A DNA stretch of 64,000 nt from Oscillospiraceae bacterium (GTDB lineage: Bacteria; Bacillota; Clostridia; Saccharofermentanales; Saccharofermentanaceae): assembly GCA_015069205.1 (NCBI GenBank), contig SVIZ01000005.1:73377-137376 (forward strand), read 5' to 3'. Both the position numbers and the translations under genes were made by a program. This document shows positions 18,460 through 27,938 of this stretch, one piece after another. Under the pieces are notes generated by a model. It was not told the DNA's origin and did no database searches. It was given only the letters and a program-made list of their open reading frames with translations. Within the stretch, counting starts at the first letter, position 1, and each line of letters starts with the position of its first letter.

Positions 18460-19068
18460 ATGTCAAAAAAGACAAGGATAATCATTTATAAAGAATCGGT
18501 AATGGATGCTGCAGAGAAACTTTTCGAGAGCAAGGGATATGATGCAACATCGGTCGATGAGATAGCTTTCAACACAGGTATCAGCAAGGCGACGCTTTAT
18601 GCGTATTACAGAAGTAAAGAAGAGATCTGGGATTCGCTTATGTGCAGGTACATGGGGTTCATGCTTGAGGATGCCAGGAAGGCGGCAGAAGGCGAAGGAA
18701 CTTTCGAGCAGCGCTATTACAAACTTTGCTTTGACCTCGCTTACAAGTTTGAAGAACATCCGGTTATCTATAGGGGAACACTCGGAAAGATCTCCGTGGA
18801 TATGGAGAATGAGATCTATAAGAAGATCTACGAAGTCGGTGAGGCGACAAACGAAGCGATCGCTGATTTCATCAGAAGCGGCATTAAGGAAGGCTTTGTC
18901 AGAAAAGATATCGATATCTATCCTGCGGTCATCATGATGTGGTCTTCAATATCAGGAATAATCTCAATGGCCATCGATAAAGAAGAGTATCTCAAATTGA
19001 GATTCAACATGAGTAAGGAAGATTATCTGAAAAAAGCATTCGAGCTGCTTTTGGAGGGTGTTAAATGA
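18460..19068 (+). CDS. TetR-family transcriptional regulator
   Basis: The 202-residue protein has the TetR helix-turn-helix in its first 60 residues: MDAAEKLFESKGYDATSVDEIA and then GISKATLYAYYRSKEEI. The C-terminal ligand domain is helical and does not reveal the ligand. ATG 18460 was chosen because GGAGACGGA precedes it; an upstream ATG at 18412 has no site. Its promoter carries an inverted repeat at the transcription start, which fits self-repression. It overlaps the next gene by 4 bp (ATGA), so it probably also controls that flavodoxin-ferredoxin protein. Confidence 0.92.
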   Translation: MSKKTRIIIYKESVMDAAEKLFESKGYDATSVDEIAFNTGISKATLYAYYRSKEEIWDSLMCRYMGFMLEDARKAAEGEGTFEQRYYKLCFDLAYKFEEHPVIYRGTLGKISVDMENEIYKKIYEVGEATNEAIADFIRSGIKEGFVRKDIDIYPAVIMMWSSISGIISMAIDKEEYLKLRFNMSKEDYLKKAFELLLEGVK

Positions 19069-19826
19069 ACGCAGTTTACTTAAGCGGTACCGGCAATACT
19101 AAGCATGTAACTGAATTGCTTTTCAAGAAGATCGGAGCAAATGGAACGCTGGTGCCAATTGAATCTTCCGGTGTCGATGAAGCGCTGGAAGAAGATGAGC
19201 TGATATTAGCTTACCCGACACAGTTTTCGAACATTCCGTATCTTGTAAGGGATTTCATAAACAAGCATGCGGACATATGGCAGGGCAAGAAGATATTCCT
19301 TATAACGACGATGGGACTTTTTGCAGGTGACGGCACAGGGTGCGCTGCAAGGCTCCTGAAAAAGTACGGAGCCGTTATAACAGGAGGACTCCAGATCGTT
19401 ATGCCTGATTCCATAGGTGACTGTAAAGCACTGAAAAAGCCCCGTGAACAGAATAAGGCAGTCATAGAAAAAGCTGATAAAAGAATTATAGAAGCAGCAA
19501 GTCAGATTAGGGCAGGGAAGTATCCTAAGGAAGGGCTGTCGTTTGCATCTCATCTTGCCGGTTTATTCGGTCAGCGACTGTGGTTTTATAACAAGACGAC
19601 CGGCTATACCGATAAGCTTAAGATCGATCCTTCAAAATGCATCGGGTGCGGACTTTGTGCGAAGAACTGCCCGACTCAGAATATCAGGATCGAAGACGGA
19701 AAGGCTGTATCATCTGATCAATGCACCATGTGTTACAGGTGTGTGGACTTTTGTCCGAAGCAGGCAGTAACCTTGCTTGGCAAAACGCTTCATGAGCAGC
19801 CGACATACGAGAAGAACGCCAAGTGA
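19065..19826 (+). CDS. EFR1-type flavodoxin-ferredoxin electron transfer protein
   Basis: The 253-residue protein joins an N-terminal flavodoxin-like domain (LSGTGNTKHVTEL as FMN phosphate loop, residues 4-16) with a C-terminal two-cluster ferredoxin: CIGCGLCAKNCP and CTMCYRCVDFCP. This is the layout of the EFR1 ferredoxin family of anaerobes. It should pass electrons in the cytosol; the partners are unknown. It overlaps the TetR gene by 4 bp and ends before a bidirectional terminator, so the two form an operon. Confidence 0.9.
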   Translation: MNAVYLSGTGNTKHVTELLFKKIGANGTLVPIESSGVDEALEEDELILAYPTQFSNIPYLVRDFINKHADIWQGKKIFLITTMGLFAGDGTGCAARLLKKYGAVITGGLQIVMPDSIGDCKALKKPREQNKAVIEKADKRIIEAASQIRAGKYPKEGLSFASHLAGLFGQRLWFYNKTTGYTDKLKIDPSKCIGCGLCAKNCPTQNIRIEDGKAVSSDQCTMCYRCVDFCPKQAVTLLGKTLHEQPTYEKNAK

Positions 19827-19874
19827 CGATAACCTGCAAAACATGCTGATCTATAGATAGTTTGGAATAAATAA

Positions 19875-19905
19875 ACCGCCCCATTCATAAAGTGAATGAG
19901 GCGGT
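19875..19905. terminator. Bidirectional intrinsic terminator
   Basis: ACCGCCCCATTCA (19875-19887) pairs with TGAATGAGGCGGT (19893-19905), one base mismatched. It lies between the EFR1 gene and the convergent glnS gene. Confidence 0.8.
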
Positions 19906-19935
19906 ATTGTTAATAAGCTTTTTGGGCAGCAGGTA

Positions 19936-21597
19936 TTACTCGGGCTTGTAGCTGTCCTTCAAAGATACAGCTCTGTTGAAGACGAGGTGCTCGGGAGACG
20001 AATCCTTTGAATCAGCGCAGAAGTAACCTGTTCTCAAGAACTGGAATCTGTCTTCAGGCTGTGTATTCTCAAGGAACTTCTCAAGCTTTGCACCCTTGAT
20101 GACTTCAAGAGAATCAGGATTGATGAAGTCGAGATAGTTGCAGTCTGCAAGGTCGGGCTGCTCTGTGGTGAAGAGTCTGTCGTAAAGTCTGATCTCGCCG
20201 TCAACGCAGTTATTTGCATCAACCCAGTGGATGGTTGATTTGATCTTTCTGCCGTCCAAAGTGTTGCCGCCTCTTGAGTCGGGATCGTATGTGCAGTGAA
20301 CTGCAATAACGTTACCGTCTGCATCGTGATCGCAAGAAACGCACTTAACGACATATGCGGACTTGAGGCGTACTTCGTTGCCGGGGAAGAGTCTGAAATA
20401 CTTGGGTGCAGGAACTTCCATGAAGTCTTCGGATTCGATCCAGAGCTCTCTGGAGAAAGTAACCTTACGCATTCCTGCGTTCTCATCCTTAGGATTGTTC
20501 TCGACGTCGAACTCCTCGGAAGTGCCTTCCGGATAGTTGTCGATGATGAGCTTGATGGGCTTTAATACAGCCATTGCTCTCTGGGCATGTTCGTTAAGAT
20601 CTTCTCTTAAGCAGTATTCAAGGAATGCAAAGTCAACAACGGAGTTAACCTTTGCAACGCCGTTTCTTGCACTGAAGTTGTGAATGGAAGCAGGTGTGTA
20701 GCCACGTCTTCTGAGACCGCAAAGCGTAGGCATTCTGGGGTCATCCCAGCCTGAAACTATACCGGCTTCGATCATGGCACGGAGCTTTCTCTTTGAAAGT
20801 ACTGTGTGCGTGATTCCGAGTCTTGCGAACTCGATCTGACGGGGCTTGCACTCTACAGATATATTGTTTACGACCCAGTCGTATAAAGGTCTGTGTGACT
20901 CAAACTCGAGGGAACAGAGGGAATGTGTGATTCCTTCAAGAGCATCTTCAATCGGATGAGCGAAGTCGTACATAGGATAGATGCACCACTCTGTTCCTGT
21001 TCTGTGGTGAGGCAGGTGATTGATCCTGTAGATAACGGGGTCTCTCATGTTGAAGTTACCGGATGCGAGATCGATCTTAGCACGGAGAGTCATCTTTCCG
21101 TCTTCGAATTCTCCGGCTCTCATTCTCTTGAAAAGATCAAGGCTCTCTTCGATGGGTCTGTCGCGGTAAGGGGAGACTGCAGGAGTCTTTGTGTCGCCTC
21201 TCATGTCACGCATCTGGTCGGGTGTGAGTTCGCATACATAAGCGAGACCCTTGTTGATGAGCTCGATCGCGAATTCATACATCTTCTCGAAGTATTCGGA
21301 TGCATAAAAGAATCTGTCGTCCCAGTCGTGACCTAACCAGTGAATGTCTTCCTTGATGGCCTCAACGAATTCCTCATCCTCTTTGGTGGGGTTGGTGTCA
21401 TCCATTCTGAGGTTGCAGAGACCGTTATATTCTTCTGCAGTACCGAAGTCGATCTCCAATGCTTTTGCGTGTCCGATATGAAGGTAGCCGTTCGGTTCAG
21501 GCGGGAATCTTGTGTGGATCTTCTTGCCGTATACGCGGCCGCCTTCCTTGAGTTCCTCGTCAATAATCTGCTCAATAAAATTCTTGCTGTCAGCCAT
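19936..21597 (-). CDS. glnS: Glutaminyl-tRNA synthetase
   Basis: The 553-residue class I synthetase charges tRNA-Gln directly. It has [14 protein letters not shown] with HIGH at 40-43, the glutamine-specific [14 protein letters not shown] region and the second signature VLSKRKL. The C-terminal anticodon-binding beta barrels are complete, and the length equals that of E. coli GlnS. GGGAG precedes ATG 21597. It lies 17 bp after gltX in the same direction. Many Gram-positive bacteria lack GlnS and make Gln-tRNA through GatCAB, so its presence next to gltX is notable. Confidence 0.97.
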   Translation of the reverse strand: MADSKNFIEQIIDEELKEGGRVYGKKIHTRFPPEPNGYLHIGHAKALEIDFGTAEEYNGLCNLRMDDTNPTKEDEEFVEAIKEDIHWLGHDWDDRFFYASEYFEKMYEFAIELINKGLAYVCELTPDQMRDMRGDTKTPAVSPYRDRPIEESLDLFKRMRAGEFEDGKMTLRAKIDLASGNFNMRDPVIYRINHLPHHRTGTEWCIYPMYDFAHPIEDALEGITHSLCSLEFESHRPLYDWVVNNISVECKPRQIEFARLGITHTVLSKRKLRAMIEAGIVSGWDDPRMPTLCGLRRRGYTPASIHNFSARNGVAKVNSVVDFAFLEYCLREDLNEHAQRAMAVLKPIKLIIDNYPEGTSEEFDVENNPKDENAGMRKVTFSRELWIESEDFMEVPAPKYFRLFPGNEVRLKSAYVVKCVSCDHDADGNVIAVHCTYDPDSRGGNTLDGRKIKSTIHWVDANNCVDGEIRLYDRLFTTEQPDLADCNYLDFINPDSLEVIKGAKLEKFLENTQPEDRFQFLRTGYFCADSKDSSPEHLVFNRAVSLKDSYKPE

Positions 21598-21614
21598 AAA
21601 AATAATCTCCCGGA

Positions 21615-23066
21615 TTAAAGTCTAGAATAAGCATATTTGATTCGTCTGAGTGACTCTTCCTTACCGAGGAGGAGCATAACCTCTGCGCATCCGCCGGGCG
21701 TTACTGCAACGCCTGCCGCAGCGATACGAACGGGCCACATAACTACGGAGTTCTTAACTTCGAGACCCTCTGCGAGAGTCTTCATTGCTTCGGTGATCAA
21801 GTCTCTGTCCCAGTCGAGCTGCTCAAGTACGGGGATTGCCTTTTCGAGCATCTGCTTGGAAGATTCGAGAGTGGACTTGCTCTTCTTGTGTTCGAAGAGA
21901 GCAAGATCGAAATCTCCGTATTCCTTAATGAACGAAAGCTTCTCTGTAATCTCGGTGAACTTTGCGATACGGGGCTTTAAAAGCTCAGCCAGAAGATCAT
22001 AGCAGGAAGCGTCGACTCCGGCCTCATCATAGAAAGGCTTTGCGTGCTCAAGGAATTCCTCGTCGGACATAGCCTTGATGTGTTCCTGGTTTACCCACGA
22101 GAGCTTATCGTAGTCGAAAACCGCAGGTGACTTGGAGATGCCGTTGATGTCGAATGCTTCGATAAGTTCCTTAAGAGAGAAGATCTCTCTTGTATCCTTG
22201 GGAGCCCAGCCGAGGAGTGCGATGTAGTTGATAATCGCCTCAGGCAGGTATCCTTCATTGATAAGGTCCATAAAACCTGTAGATCCGTGACGCTTTGAAA
22301 GCTTAGAGATAACCTCGTTGCCTTCCTCGTCAACTGACTTGCCCATGATGAGCGGCAGGTGGATGTATGTGGGAATCTCCCATCCGAATGCCTCGTAGAG
22401 GAGGTTATATTTGGGTGTGGATGAAAGATACTCGCTTCCTCTTACAACGTGAGTGATTCCCATTGTGTGGTCGTCTATTACGTTTGCGAAGTTATAAGTA
22501 GGGAAGCCGTCTGTCTTGATAAGTACCTGATCATCGAGATCCTCGTTGGGGAACGTGATGTCGCCGTATACGAGGTCGTGATAGGATGTGGAACCCGTAA
22601 GAGGCATCTTTTGTCTGATGACATAGGGCATGCCTGCATCAAGATTCTTCTGGATCTCTTCAGCTGATAGGTCTCTGCAGTGACGGTCGTAGCCTGTGCC
22701 CTCGGGAGCATTCTCCTTAAGAGCTTCAAGGCGCTCTTTGGTGCAGAAACATCTGTATGCCTTGCCCTGCTCAACGAGCTGCTCGGCGTAAGGCTTGTAC
22801 ATCGAGAGTCTCTCGCTCTGTACATAAGGACCGTATTCGCCGCCGATATCAGGACCTTCATCGTGCTCAAGTCCTGCAAGCTTCAGTGTGTCATATATAA
22901 CCTGAGTTGCTCCCTCAACATAACGCTCACGGTCCGTGTCTTCAATTCTAAGGACAAAAGTGCCGTTTTCATGCTTGGCCGTAAGGTATTCATAAAGTGC
23001 GGTGCGAAGATTACCGACATGCATAAAACCCGTAGGGCTGGGTGCGAATCTCGTTCTTATTTTCAT
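21615..23066 (-). CDS. gltX: Glutamyl-tRNA synthetase
   Basis: The 483-residue class I synthetase charges tRNA-Glu. It begins [19 protein letters not shown], where HVGN at 16-19 is the HIGH motif, and carries [10 protein letters not shown] as KMSKS motif. The rest matches the discriminating bacterial enzyme in length. The start was moved to ATG 23066, preceded by AGAGG at 6 bp, rather than TTG 23072. It is the first gene of a two-gene unit with glnS. Confidence 0.97.
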   Translation of the reverse strand: MKIRTRFAPSPTGFMHVGNLRTALYEYLTAKHENGTFVLRIEDTDRERYVEGATQVIYDTLKLAGLEHDEGPDIGGEYGPYVQSERLSMYKPYAEQLVEQGKAYRCFCTKERLEALKENAPEGTGYDRHCRDLSAEEIQKNLDAGMPYVIRQKMPLTGSTSYHDLVYGDITFPNEDLDDQVLIKTDGFPTYNFANVIDDHTMGITHVVRGSEYLSSTPKYNLLYEAFGWEIPTYIHLPLIMGKSVDEEGNEVISKLSKRHGSTGFMDLINEGYLPEAIINYIALLGWAPKDTREIFSLKELIEAFDINGISKSPAVFDYDKLSWVNQEHIKAMSDEEFLEHAKPFYDEAGVDASCYDLLAELLKPRIAKFTEITEKLSFIKEYGDFDLALFEHKKSKSTLESSKQMLEKAIPVLEQLDWDRDLITEAMKTLAEGLEVKNSVVMWPVRIAAAGVAVTPGGCAEVMLLLGKEESLRRIKYAYSRL

Positions 23067-23162
23067 ATACAACCTCTATTAAATAAATTACCTGAGCGTT
23101 TATTTTATCACTTTTGTGTTAATATACAAATTGATTTTGCAAGCGAAAGGAGCCTTAAAAGC

Positions 23163-24263
23163 TTGGACAGACTTGATTGCAACCGCAGCTATGACTGCTT
23201 TACCGGAAGCGGTATTGCCGAAGAGTTCGTAGCCGGATTTATCCTTGAGCAGTACGACAACAAAGATCTCACAGGTCAGGAGATCAAGGTCGCGATAATA
23301 TCCGACAGACAGGTAAGCGGTTACTATTACAACGCTTTTGAGAAGCAGTTCGTTATAAGGGACATCAAGCCCTGCCTCATTACTGTCGATGAGGGCGAAC
23401 AGAACAAGAATCTTTCGCAGGTTAATTATGTCATTAAAGAACTTGCAGACTTCGGCCTTAACAGCAATGACTGGATCATTGCTTTCGGAGGAGGTGCCGT
23501 AATCGACATCGCAGCTTTTGCATCGGCTCTTTATACCGGTAAATCCAGATTCATCGCGGTACCGACGACGCTTTCATCCATGGCTGAGACGGGCTGCTCG
23601 GACAAAGCTTACCTTAACTCTGGAAGCCGCAAAAATACTGCATCAATTGATATCTCACAGACGGCTGTCTTTATCGATCCCAAGTATCTTTCGACGGTTC
23701 CCAAAAAGTATGTCCCCAATGGTTATGCGCAGATCATAAGATATGCGCTTCTGGCTGATTTCGGACTTCTGACCGATCTTATCGAATTGTCAGGTTCAAG
23801 CCTTTCAGACATAAGGGTTTTCCTCAACCGCGTATATGCCGCAAGGGCAGCTATAGACAGGAAGAATCCCGTGCTCCTGACACTCGGAAGCGAACTTTCT
23901 GAAGCTGTTGAGGGTTATTTCAGGTTCATGAACTATTCGGAGGGTGAGGCTCTGGCATTAAGTCTTTTCGCGACCGTGCCGGACAAAGCCAGAACGGCCC
24001 TTTCTGCAATCTATATCAAGCTCGGGCTCCCCACGGAACTTAAGGGAGTAAGCTTTAACGCCATTATGAATTCACTTAAGGATTCATATCGAAAAGGCTC
24101 AGGCACGGACAGGTCCCTGGTCTGCTATGAGGAAAAGGACGGCAAGGGAAGCTGGACCATTAAAAATCCCTCAACAGACGAGGCTTTGACGATCCTTGAA
24201 GACAGACTTAAGAAGATTACGGCCGTCTCTTCACCGATTGCCTCAAATGAAGAGGGAGTTTAG
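23163..24263 (+). CDS. 3-dehydroquinate-synthase-like protein lacking the metal ligands
   Basis: The 366-residue protein is clearly built on the AroB fold: the NAD-binding GGGAVIDIAAFASALYTG (from residue 109), FIAVPTTLSSM, and the C-terminal helical domain. The residues that bind zinc in AroB are changed. AEVIK(Y)G reads AQIIRYA (Q190), GHTFGHAIE reads GSELSEAVE (S243), and NWLHGEA reads NYSEGEA (E260). The substrate-binding SSVGGKTA is also replaced. It therefore cannot be expected to make dehydroquinate and may be a divergent cyclase or a non-catalytic protein. The start is TTG 23163, 10 bp after AAAGGAG, in the right frame; no ATG fits. It is divergent from gltX. Confidence 0.75.
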   Translation: MDRLDCNRSYDCFTGSGIAEEFVAGFILEQYDNKDLTGQEIKVAIISDRQVSGYYYNAFEKQFVIRDIKPCLITVDEGEQNKNLSQVNYVIKELADFGLNSNDWIIAFGGGAVIDIAAFASALYTGKSRFIAVPTTLSSMAETGCSDKAYLNSGSRKNTASIDISQTAVFIDPKYLSTVPKKYVPNGYAQIIRYALLADFGLLTDLIELSGSSLSDIRVFLNRVYAARAAIDRKNPVLLTLGSELSEAVEGYFRFMNYSEGEALALSLFATVPDKARTALSAIYIKLGLPTELKGVSFNAIMNSLKDSYRKGSGTDRSLVCYEEKDGKGSWTIKNPSTDEALTILEDRLKKITAVSSPIASNEEGV

Positions 24264-24265
24264 GG

Positions 24266-24280
24266 TATAATACGCAAGTT
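24266..24280 (+). promoter_or_regulatory. TATAAT box 9 bp before a start codon: candidate leaderless promoter
   Basis: TATAAT at 24266-24271, 9 bases, then ATG 24281, with no ribosome site in between. The spacing is the same as before the ABC permease gene. Confidence 0.5.
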
Positions 24281-25630
24281 ATGAAAAGTGATTTGATCAA
24301 AAAAGTAATAGCCGCAGCTACCTGTGTCACATTAATGGCACAACCTTTGCTCCTGACTTCTTGCAAGAGCAAGAACAAAGGTGACGGAAAGCCTGCAGAT
24401 TACGGCACATACGGTTCTGACATTGCCAGGGAGATTGCTTCTAAGTTTCCCGACAGACGCGCTTATTCTGCCGGAGAGTCACAGACCGGTGCATATATTG
24501 AGGAAAAGATAAAGGAACTCGGATATACACCCGAAGTCCAGAGCTTCCAGGGTTCAGGCGGCACATCCGCAAACTACATTGTCAGAGTTGAAGGTACCGG
24601 ATTTTACTGTGCCCAGGACGACGGTTCGTTCACGCTTGAACACAGAGTAGCAATCATCGGTACTCATTATGATGCAGATCTTTATTCCGAATACAGACCT
24701 GACGAAGAAGACGAAGAAGAGTATGACGATGAGGATTACGACGAAGATTACGATGAAGAAGAATACGACGATGAGGATGAGACTGAGGAGACAGAACCCG
24801 AATTCAGATATGACGGCATCTCCGACAACGCGTCCGGAACTGCATGTGTCCTGACTGCGCTTAAGGCTTTTAAGGATTACAAAGATGTCGGATTCGACGT
24901 CTGGTTCGTTTTCTTCGGTGCAGGTACTGACAATTTCAGCGGTGCGGAAGCTTTCTATCAGTCCCTTTCATACGAAGAGCAGCACAGCATTGACGTTATG
25001 TACGATGTCGACAGTCTTTACGCAGGCGACAAAGTATATGCATCTTCCGGTTATAAGTCACTTATTTCCACAAGAAGATATGAGATGAGAAGAAAACTTT
25101 ACCAGGCTTACGACGTCTGTTTCTCTAATACTCTTTATACGAATTACGGATTCGATCTCTATTATAACGAGTCCGGCATTAAGGTCGATGTTGACGAAGA
25201 CGGTGTCAATGATATCTTCAAGGAAATGCCGAAGACAGTCTCGGATTTCAAGGTTTTCGATGACCGCATGATCCCTGTTGTATATTTTGAGAGTTATGAA
25301 TATAACTTCGCGAATTATGACCAGATGAAAGAGACCAAGAACCTGAGTCTTCAGGATTACGGCGGAAACATCAGAAGAACGCCTGCCGACAGTACGGCTT
25401 TCTTGGATTCCGTTCTTGTTGAAGAGGACTACGACCGTGACGGCGACGGCGAGATCGACTGCAGCGGCGACAGACTCCAGATAAGGATCAACTGCGTCGC
25501 TTTCATTATTTGCGAAGCTCTTCTTAAGGGTTCCGACAAGGGTATGACACCTTCAGAATACGAAGCGTTCAGAGCCGAGCAGACAAGACAGACCTACTAT
25601 ACTGAGACTACAGAAACTTCAGGAGCTTAA
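24281..25630 (+). CDS. M28-like peptidase-fold lipoprotein with acidic insert, catalytic pair missing
   Basis: The 449-residue protein has a signal peptide with lipobox LLTSC (Cys 28) and should sit on the outer membrane face. The fold looks like M28 zinc aminopeptidases: GTHYDAD (H129, D131) and SDNASG (D182) are metal-ligand motifs. Two features are odd. Where M28 enzymes have GAEE with the catalytic base, this one reads GAGT (215-216). A run of about 35 Asp, Glu and Tyr residues is inserted between the first two motifs. Hydrolytic activity is therefore doubtful; binding of calcium or cell-wall polymers is possible but unproven. Confidence 0.7.
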   Translation: MKSDLIKKVIAAATCVTLMAQPLLLTSCKSKNKGDGKPADYGTYGSDIAREIASKFPDRRAYSAGESQTGAYIEEKIKELGYTPEVQSFQGSGGTSANYIVRVEGTGFYCAQDDGSFTLEHRVAIIGTHYDADLYSEYRPDEEDEEEYDDEDYDEDYDEEEYDDEDETEETEPEFRYDGISDNASGTACVLTALKAFKDYKDVGFDVWFVFFGAGTDNFSGAEAFYQSLSYEEQHSIDVMYDVDSLYAGDKVYASSGYKSLISTRRYEMRRKLYQAYDVCFSNTLYTNYGFDLYYNESGIKVDVDEDGVNDIFKEMPKTVSDFKVFDDRMIPVVYFESYEYNFANYDQMKETKNLSLQDYGGNIRRTPADSTAFLDSVLVEEDYDRDGDGEIDCSGDRLQIRINCVAFIICEALLKGSDKGMTPSEYEAFRAEQTRQTYYTETTETSGA

Positions 25631-25716
25631 TGCCGATAATGCAAATTTACCGACATTGATTTTTGTCCCTTATGTTATACTAAATAAGATAAGCGTTAGG
25701 GAAGAAGGACCGGTCG

Positions 25717-27207
25717 ATGTCCAACACATCTATCATCACTCAGATATTCGAATTCTTGGGAGAGCTTTTTAACAGCCTCGATAAAGGCACGCTCTTCTTT
25801 GGAAGCGTCTGGGATTTTATCCGTTATGCAATCGATATCGCGCTCGTAACTTTCCTTTTCTATACGCTCCTGATGTTCATCAGACAGACCAGAGCCTGGC
25901 AGCTCATCAAGGGTATCGTTCTTATCCTTCTGTTTGTTGCTTTCTGCGGCGTTGTCGGACTTGATATGGTCGGATTCCTGTTTAACAGACTTCTTTACAT
26001 CGTTGCGATCCTGTTCGTAGTTCTCTTCCAGCCTGAGCTCAGAAGAGCCTTGGAAACAGTTGGTCTTCGTACATCCAATGCAGCCAATCCTTTCAGGCAC
26101 AGCGAGTCCATCATGACAAAAGAGGAACTCAATTCTTTTATCAAAGAGATAAGCGCAGCATGCAAAGAGATGTCCAGAACTTATACGGGTGCACTTATCC
26201 TCATCGAGAGACACACCAGACTTGATGAGCTCCTTTCACAGGAGAATGTAGTTACATTTGATTCCGAAGTTACTAACTCTGTATTGCAGAGCATTTTCTA
26301 TAAAGGTTCACCCATGCACGACGGTGGTCTTCTTATCAGAGACGGCAGGATAATTGCTGCAAGATGCCATGTTCCGCTCTCAGTTACTATGCATTCGCTT
26401 GAGCGTGCAGGAACACGTCACAGAGCCGCAGTCGGCGCAAGCGAGATGGGTGATACTGTTGCGGTTGTCGTATCTGAGGAAAGAGGCAAGACCTCCATTG
26501 CAGTTAACGGCAGGCTTTTCGAGATGCGGTCCACAAGAGAGCTCGAGGCAAACCTCTCATATCTCCTTGGCCTTAAAGAATACGGCGGTGAGCAGAAGAC
26601 ATTTATCGATAAGATCATCGACAAGTTCCGCGGCAAGAAGAATGATACTGACTCGGAAGTATTAAGCCAGGAAGATGTCGGCAAGGCTTCGAAAACAAAG
26701 ACCGCTGCAGCCGCTTCAGCTGCGTCAGTTCCCACAACCCAGGTTGAGGTAGCAGGTGAGAGCTCTGTTCCCATCACTATCAGAACAAGAGATGCTGATC
26801 AGACATCCAACTCCCAAAGAGTCGGAACGCCAACAAGGATTATTTTCATTGTCCTCTCGTTCTTTTTGTCTCTCTTCCTGTGGGTATATATCCAGGTTAT
26901 CAACAACCCTGTTGTTACAAGAAATATAACGGTTCCGATCAGCCAGTATCAGAATCTTCCTGACAATGCCGAAGTTTCTTACCCTATTAAGTCCGTTGAT
27001 CTTGAGATCGTAGGACGTGCCGGAACCATTAACAAGCTTACAGTTGACGATATCGTCGTATCTGTCGATTACTCTGAGATCTCAGAAGGTGATATGGGTG
27101 TTGTAGAACTTCCGATCAATGTATCGAGCGCTGACGGAAACATCTATTTCCGTGTCGAGCATCAGCTTCCGGAGACTATATCCGTAACGGTATATTCTTC
27201 CAACTAA
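25717..27207 (+). CDS. cdaA: Diadenylate cyclase CdaA fused to a YbbR (CdaR-like) domain
   Basis: The 496-residue protein makes c-di-AMP from two ATP. Three membrane helices (about 30-110) are followed by the DAC domain with MHDGGLLI (D202-G204; the usual motif is DGA) and the RHR motif at 234-236. After an Ala/Thr-rich linker (about 305-370) comes a fourth membrane helix (about 374-392) and one extracytoplasmic YbbR domain of about 100 residues. In Bacillus, CdaA and its YbbR-domain regulator CdaR are separate neighbouring genes; here they are one chain, with the cyclase inside and YbbR outside. The start codon follows a weak GAAGGA site. Confidence 0.9.
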   Translation: MSNTSIITQIFEFLGELFNSLDKGTLFFGSVWDFIRYAIDIALVTFLFYTLLMFIRQTRAWQLIKGIVLILLFVAFCGVVGLDMVGFLFNRLLYIVAILFVVLFQPELRRALETVGLRTSNAANPFRHSESIMTKEELNSFIKEISAACKEMSRTYTGALILIERHTRLDELLSQENVVTFDSEVTNSVLQSIFYKGSPMHDGGLLIRDGRIIAARCHVPLSVTMHSLERAGTRHRAAVGASEMGDTVAVVVSEERGKTSIAVNGRLFEMRSTRELEANLSYLLGLKEYGGEQKTFIDKIIDKFRGKKNDTDSEVLSQEDVGKASKTKTAAAASAASVPTTQVEVAGESSVPITIRTRDADQTSNSQRVGTPTRIIFIVLSFFLSLFLWVYIQVINNPVVTRNITVPISQYQNLPDNAEVSYPIKSVDLEIVGRAGTINKLTVDDIVVSVDYSEISEGDMGVVELPINVSSADGNIYFRVEHQLPETISVTVYSSN

Positions 27208-27252
27208 CTGATTCTATTGTCCATTCAATATAGGACAGAAAGGATATAAAAT

Positions 27253-27915
27253 ATGTTAGAAACAAAAGATCTTATCGATTTGACACACACACTTGCAGCT
27301 CCGATTCTTGAAGATAAGAAGTATCCCTGGGAAGCACTTCCTCTCATCAAGGAATTTATCCTCGCTTTGGGTCCCACACTTGATCCTGAAGTTTATGAGA
27401 ACAAGGGTGAAGGCATCTGGATCGCAAAGAGTGCCAAGGTATTCGATTCAGCATACATTGCAGGCCCCTGCATCATCGGACCTGAGACTGAAGTCCGTCA
27501 GTGCGCATTCATCAGAGGCAGTGCTCTTATCGGCAGCAAGTGCGTTATCGGTAACTCAACAGAGCTCAAGAACGTAATCATCAGTGATAACGTTCAGGTT
27601 CCTCACTATAACTATGTAGGTGACTCCATCCTCGGATTCAAGTCACATCTCGGCGCCGGCGCGATCACATCAAACGTTAAGTCTGACAAGACGCTTGTTT
27701 GTGTTAAGAACGGTGACGAAGTAATAGAGACAGGCCTTAAGAAGTTTGCTGCTATCGTTGGCGACAACGTTGAAGTAGGCTGCCAGAGCGTTCTTAACCC
27801 CGGTACGGTTATCGGAAGAGGTTCAAGAGTATATCCTCTCTCAAGAGTAAGAGGAGTCATCCCTGAAAAGCACATCTTCAAGGATGCAGATCACATCGTT
27901 CCAATCGAGGAATAA
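27253..27915 (+). CDS. Left-handed beta-helix protein, GlmU/nucleotidyltransferase C-domain-like
   Basis: The 220-residue protein contains hexapeptide repeats (IAKSAKVFDSAYIAGPCIIG and further turns) that build a left-handed parallel beta helix, with the HYNYVGDSILG and GAITSN motifs seen in the acetyltransferase half of GlmU. There is no nucleotidyltransferase domain. It may be a sugar-phosphate acetyltransferase, but the substrate is not shown. AGAAAGGATA precedes the start. It follows the cdaA fusion by 45 bp and may share its transcript; a terminator lies 24 bp after the stop. Confidence 0.8.
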   Translation: MLETKDLIDLTHTLAAPILEDKKYPWEALPLIKEFILALGPTLDPEVYENKGEGIWIAKSAKVFDSAYIAGPCIIGPETEVRQCAFIRGSALIGSKCVIGNSTELKNVIISDNVQVPHYNYVGDSILGFKSHLGAGAITSNVKSDKTLVCVKNGDEVIETGLKKFAAIVGDNVEVGCQSVLNPGTVIGRGSRVYPLSRVRGVIPEKHIFKDADHIVPIEE

Positions 27916-27938
27916 TTTTATTAAATACCAGTTTTTTC

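Noticed and set aside
22680..23162. Extension of the AroB-like frame upstream
   Set aside because: This part runs through the antisense of gltX and its promoter region; a ribosome site and the fold both start at 23163.
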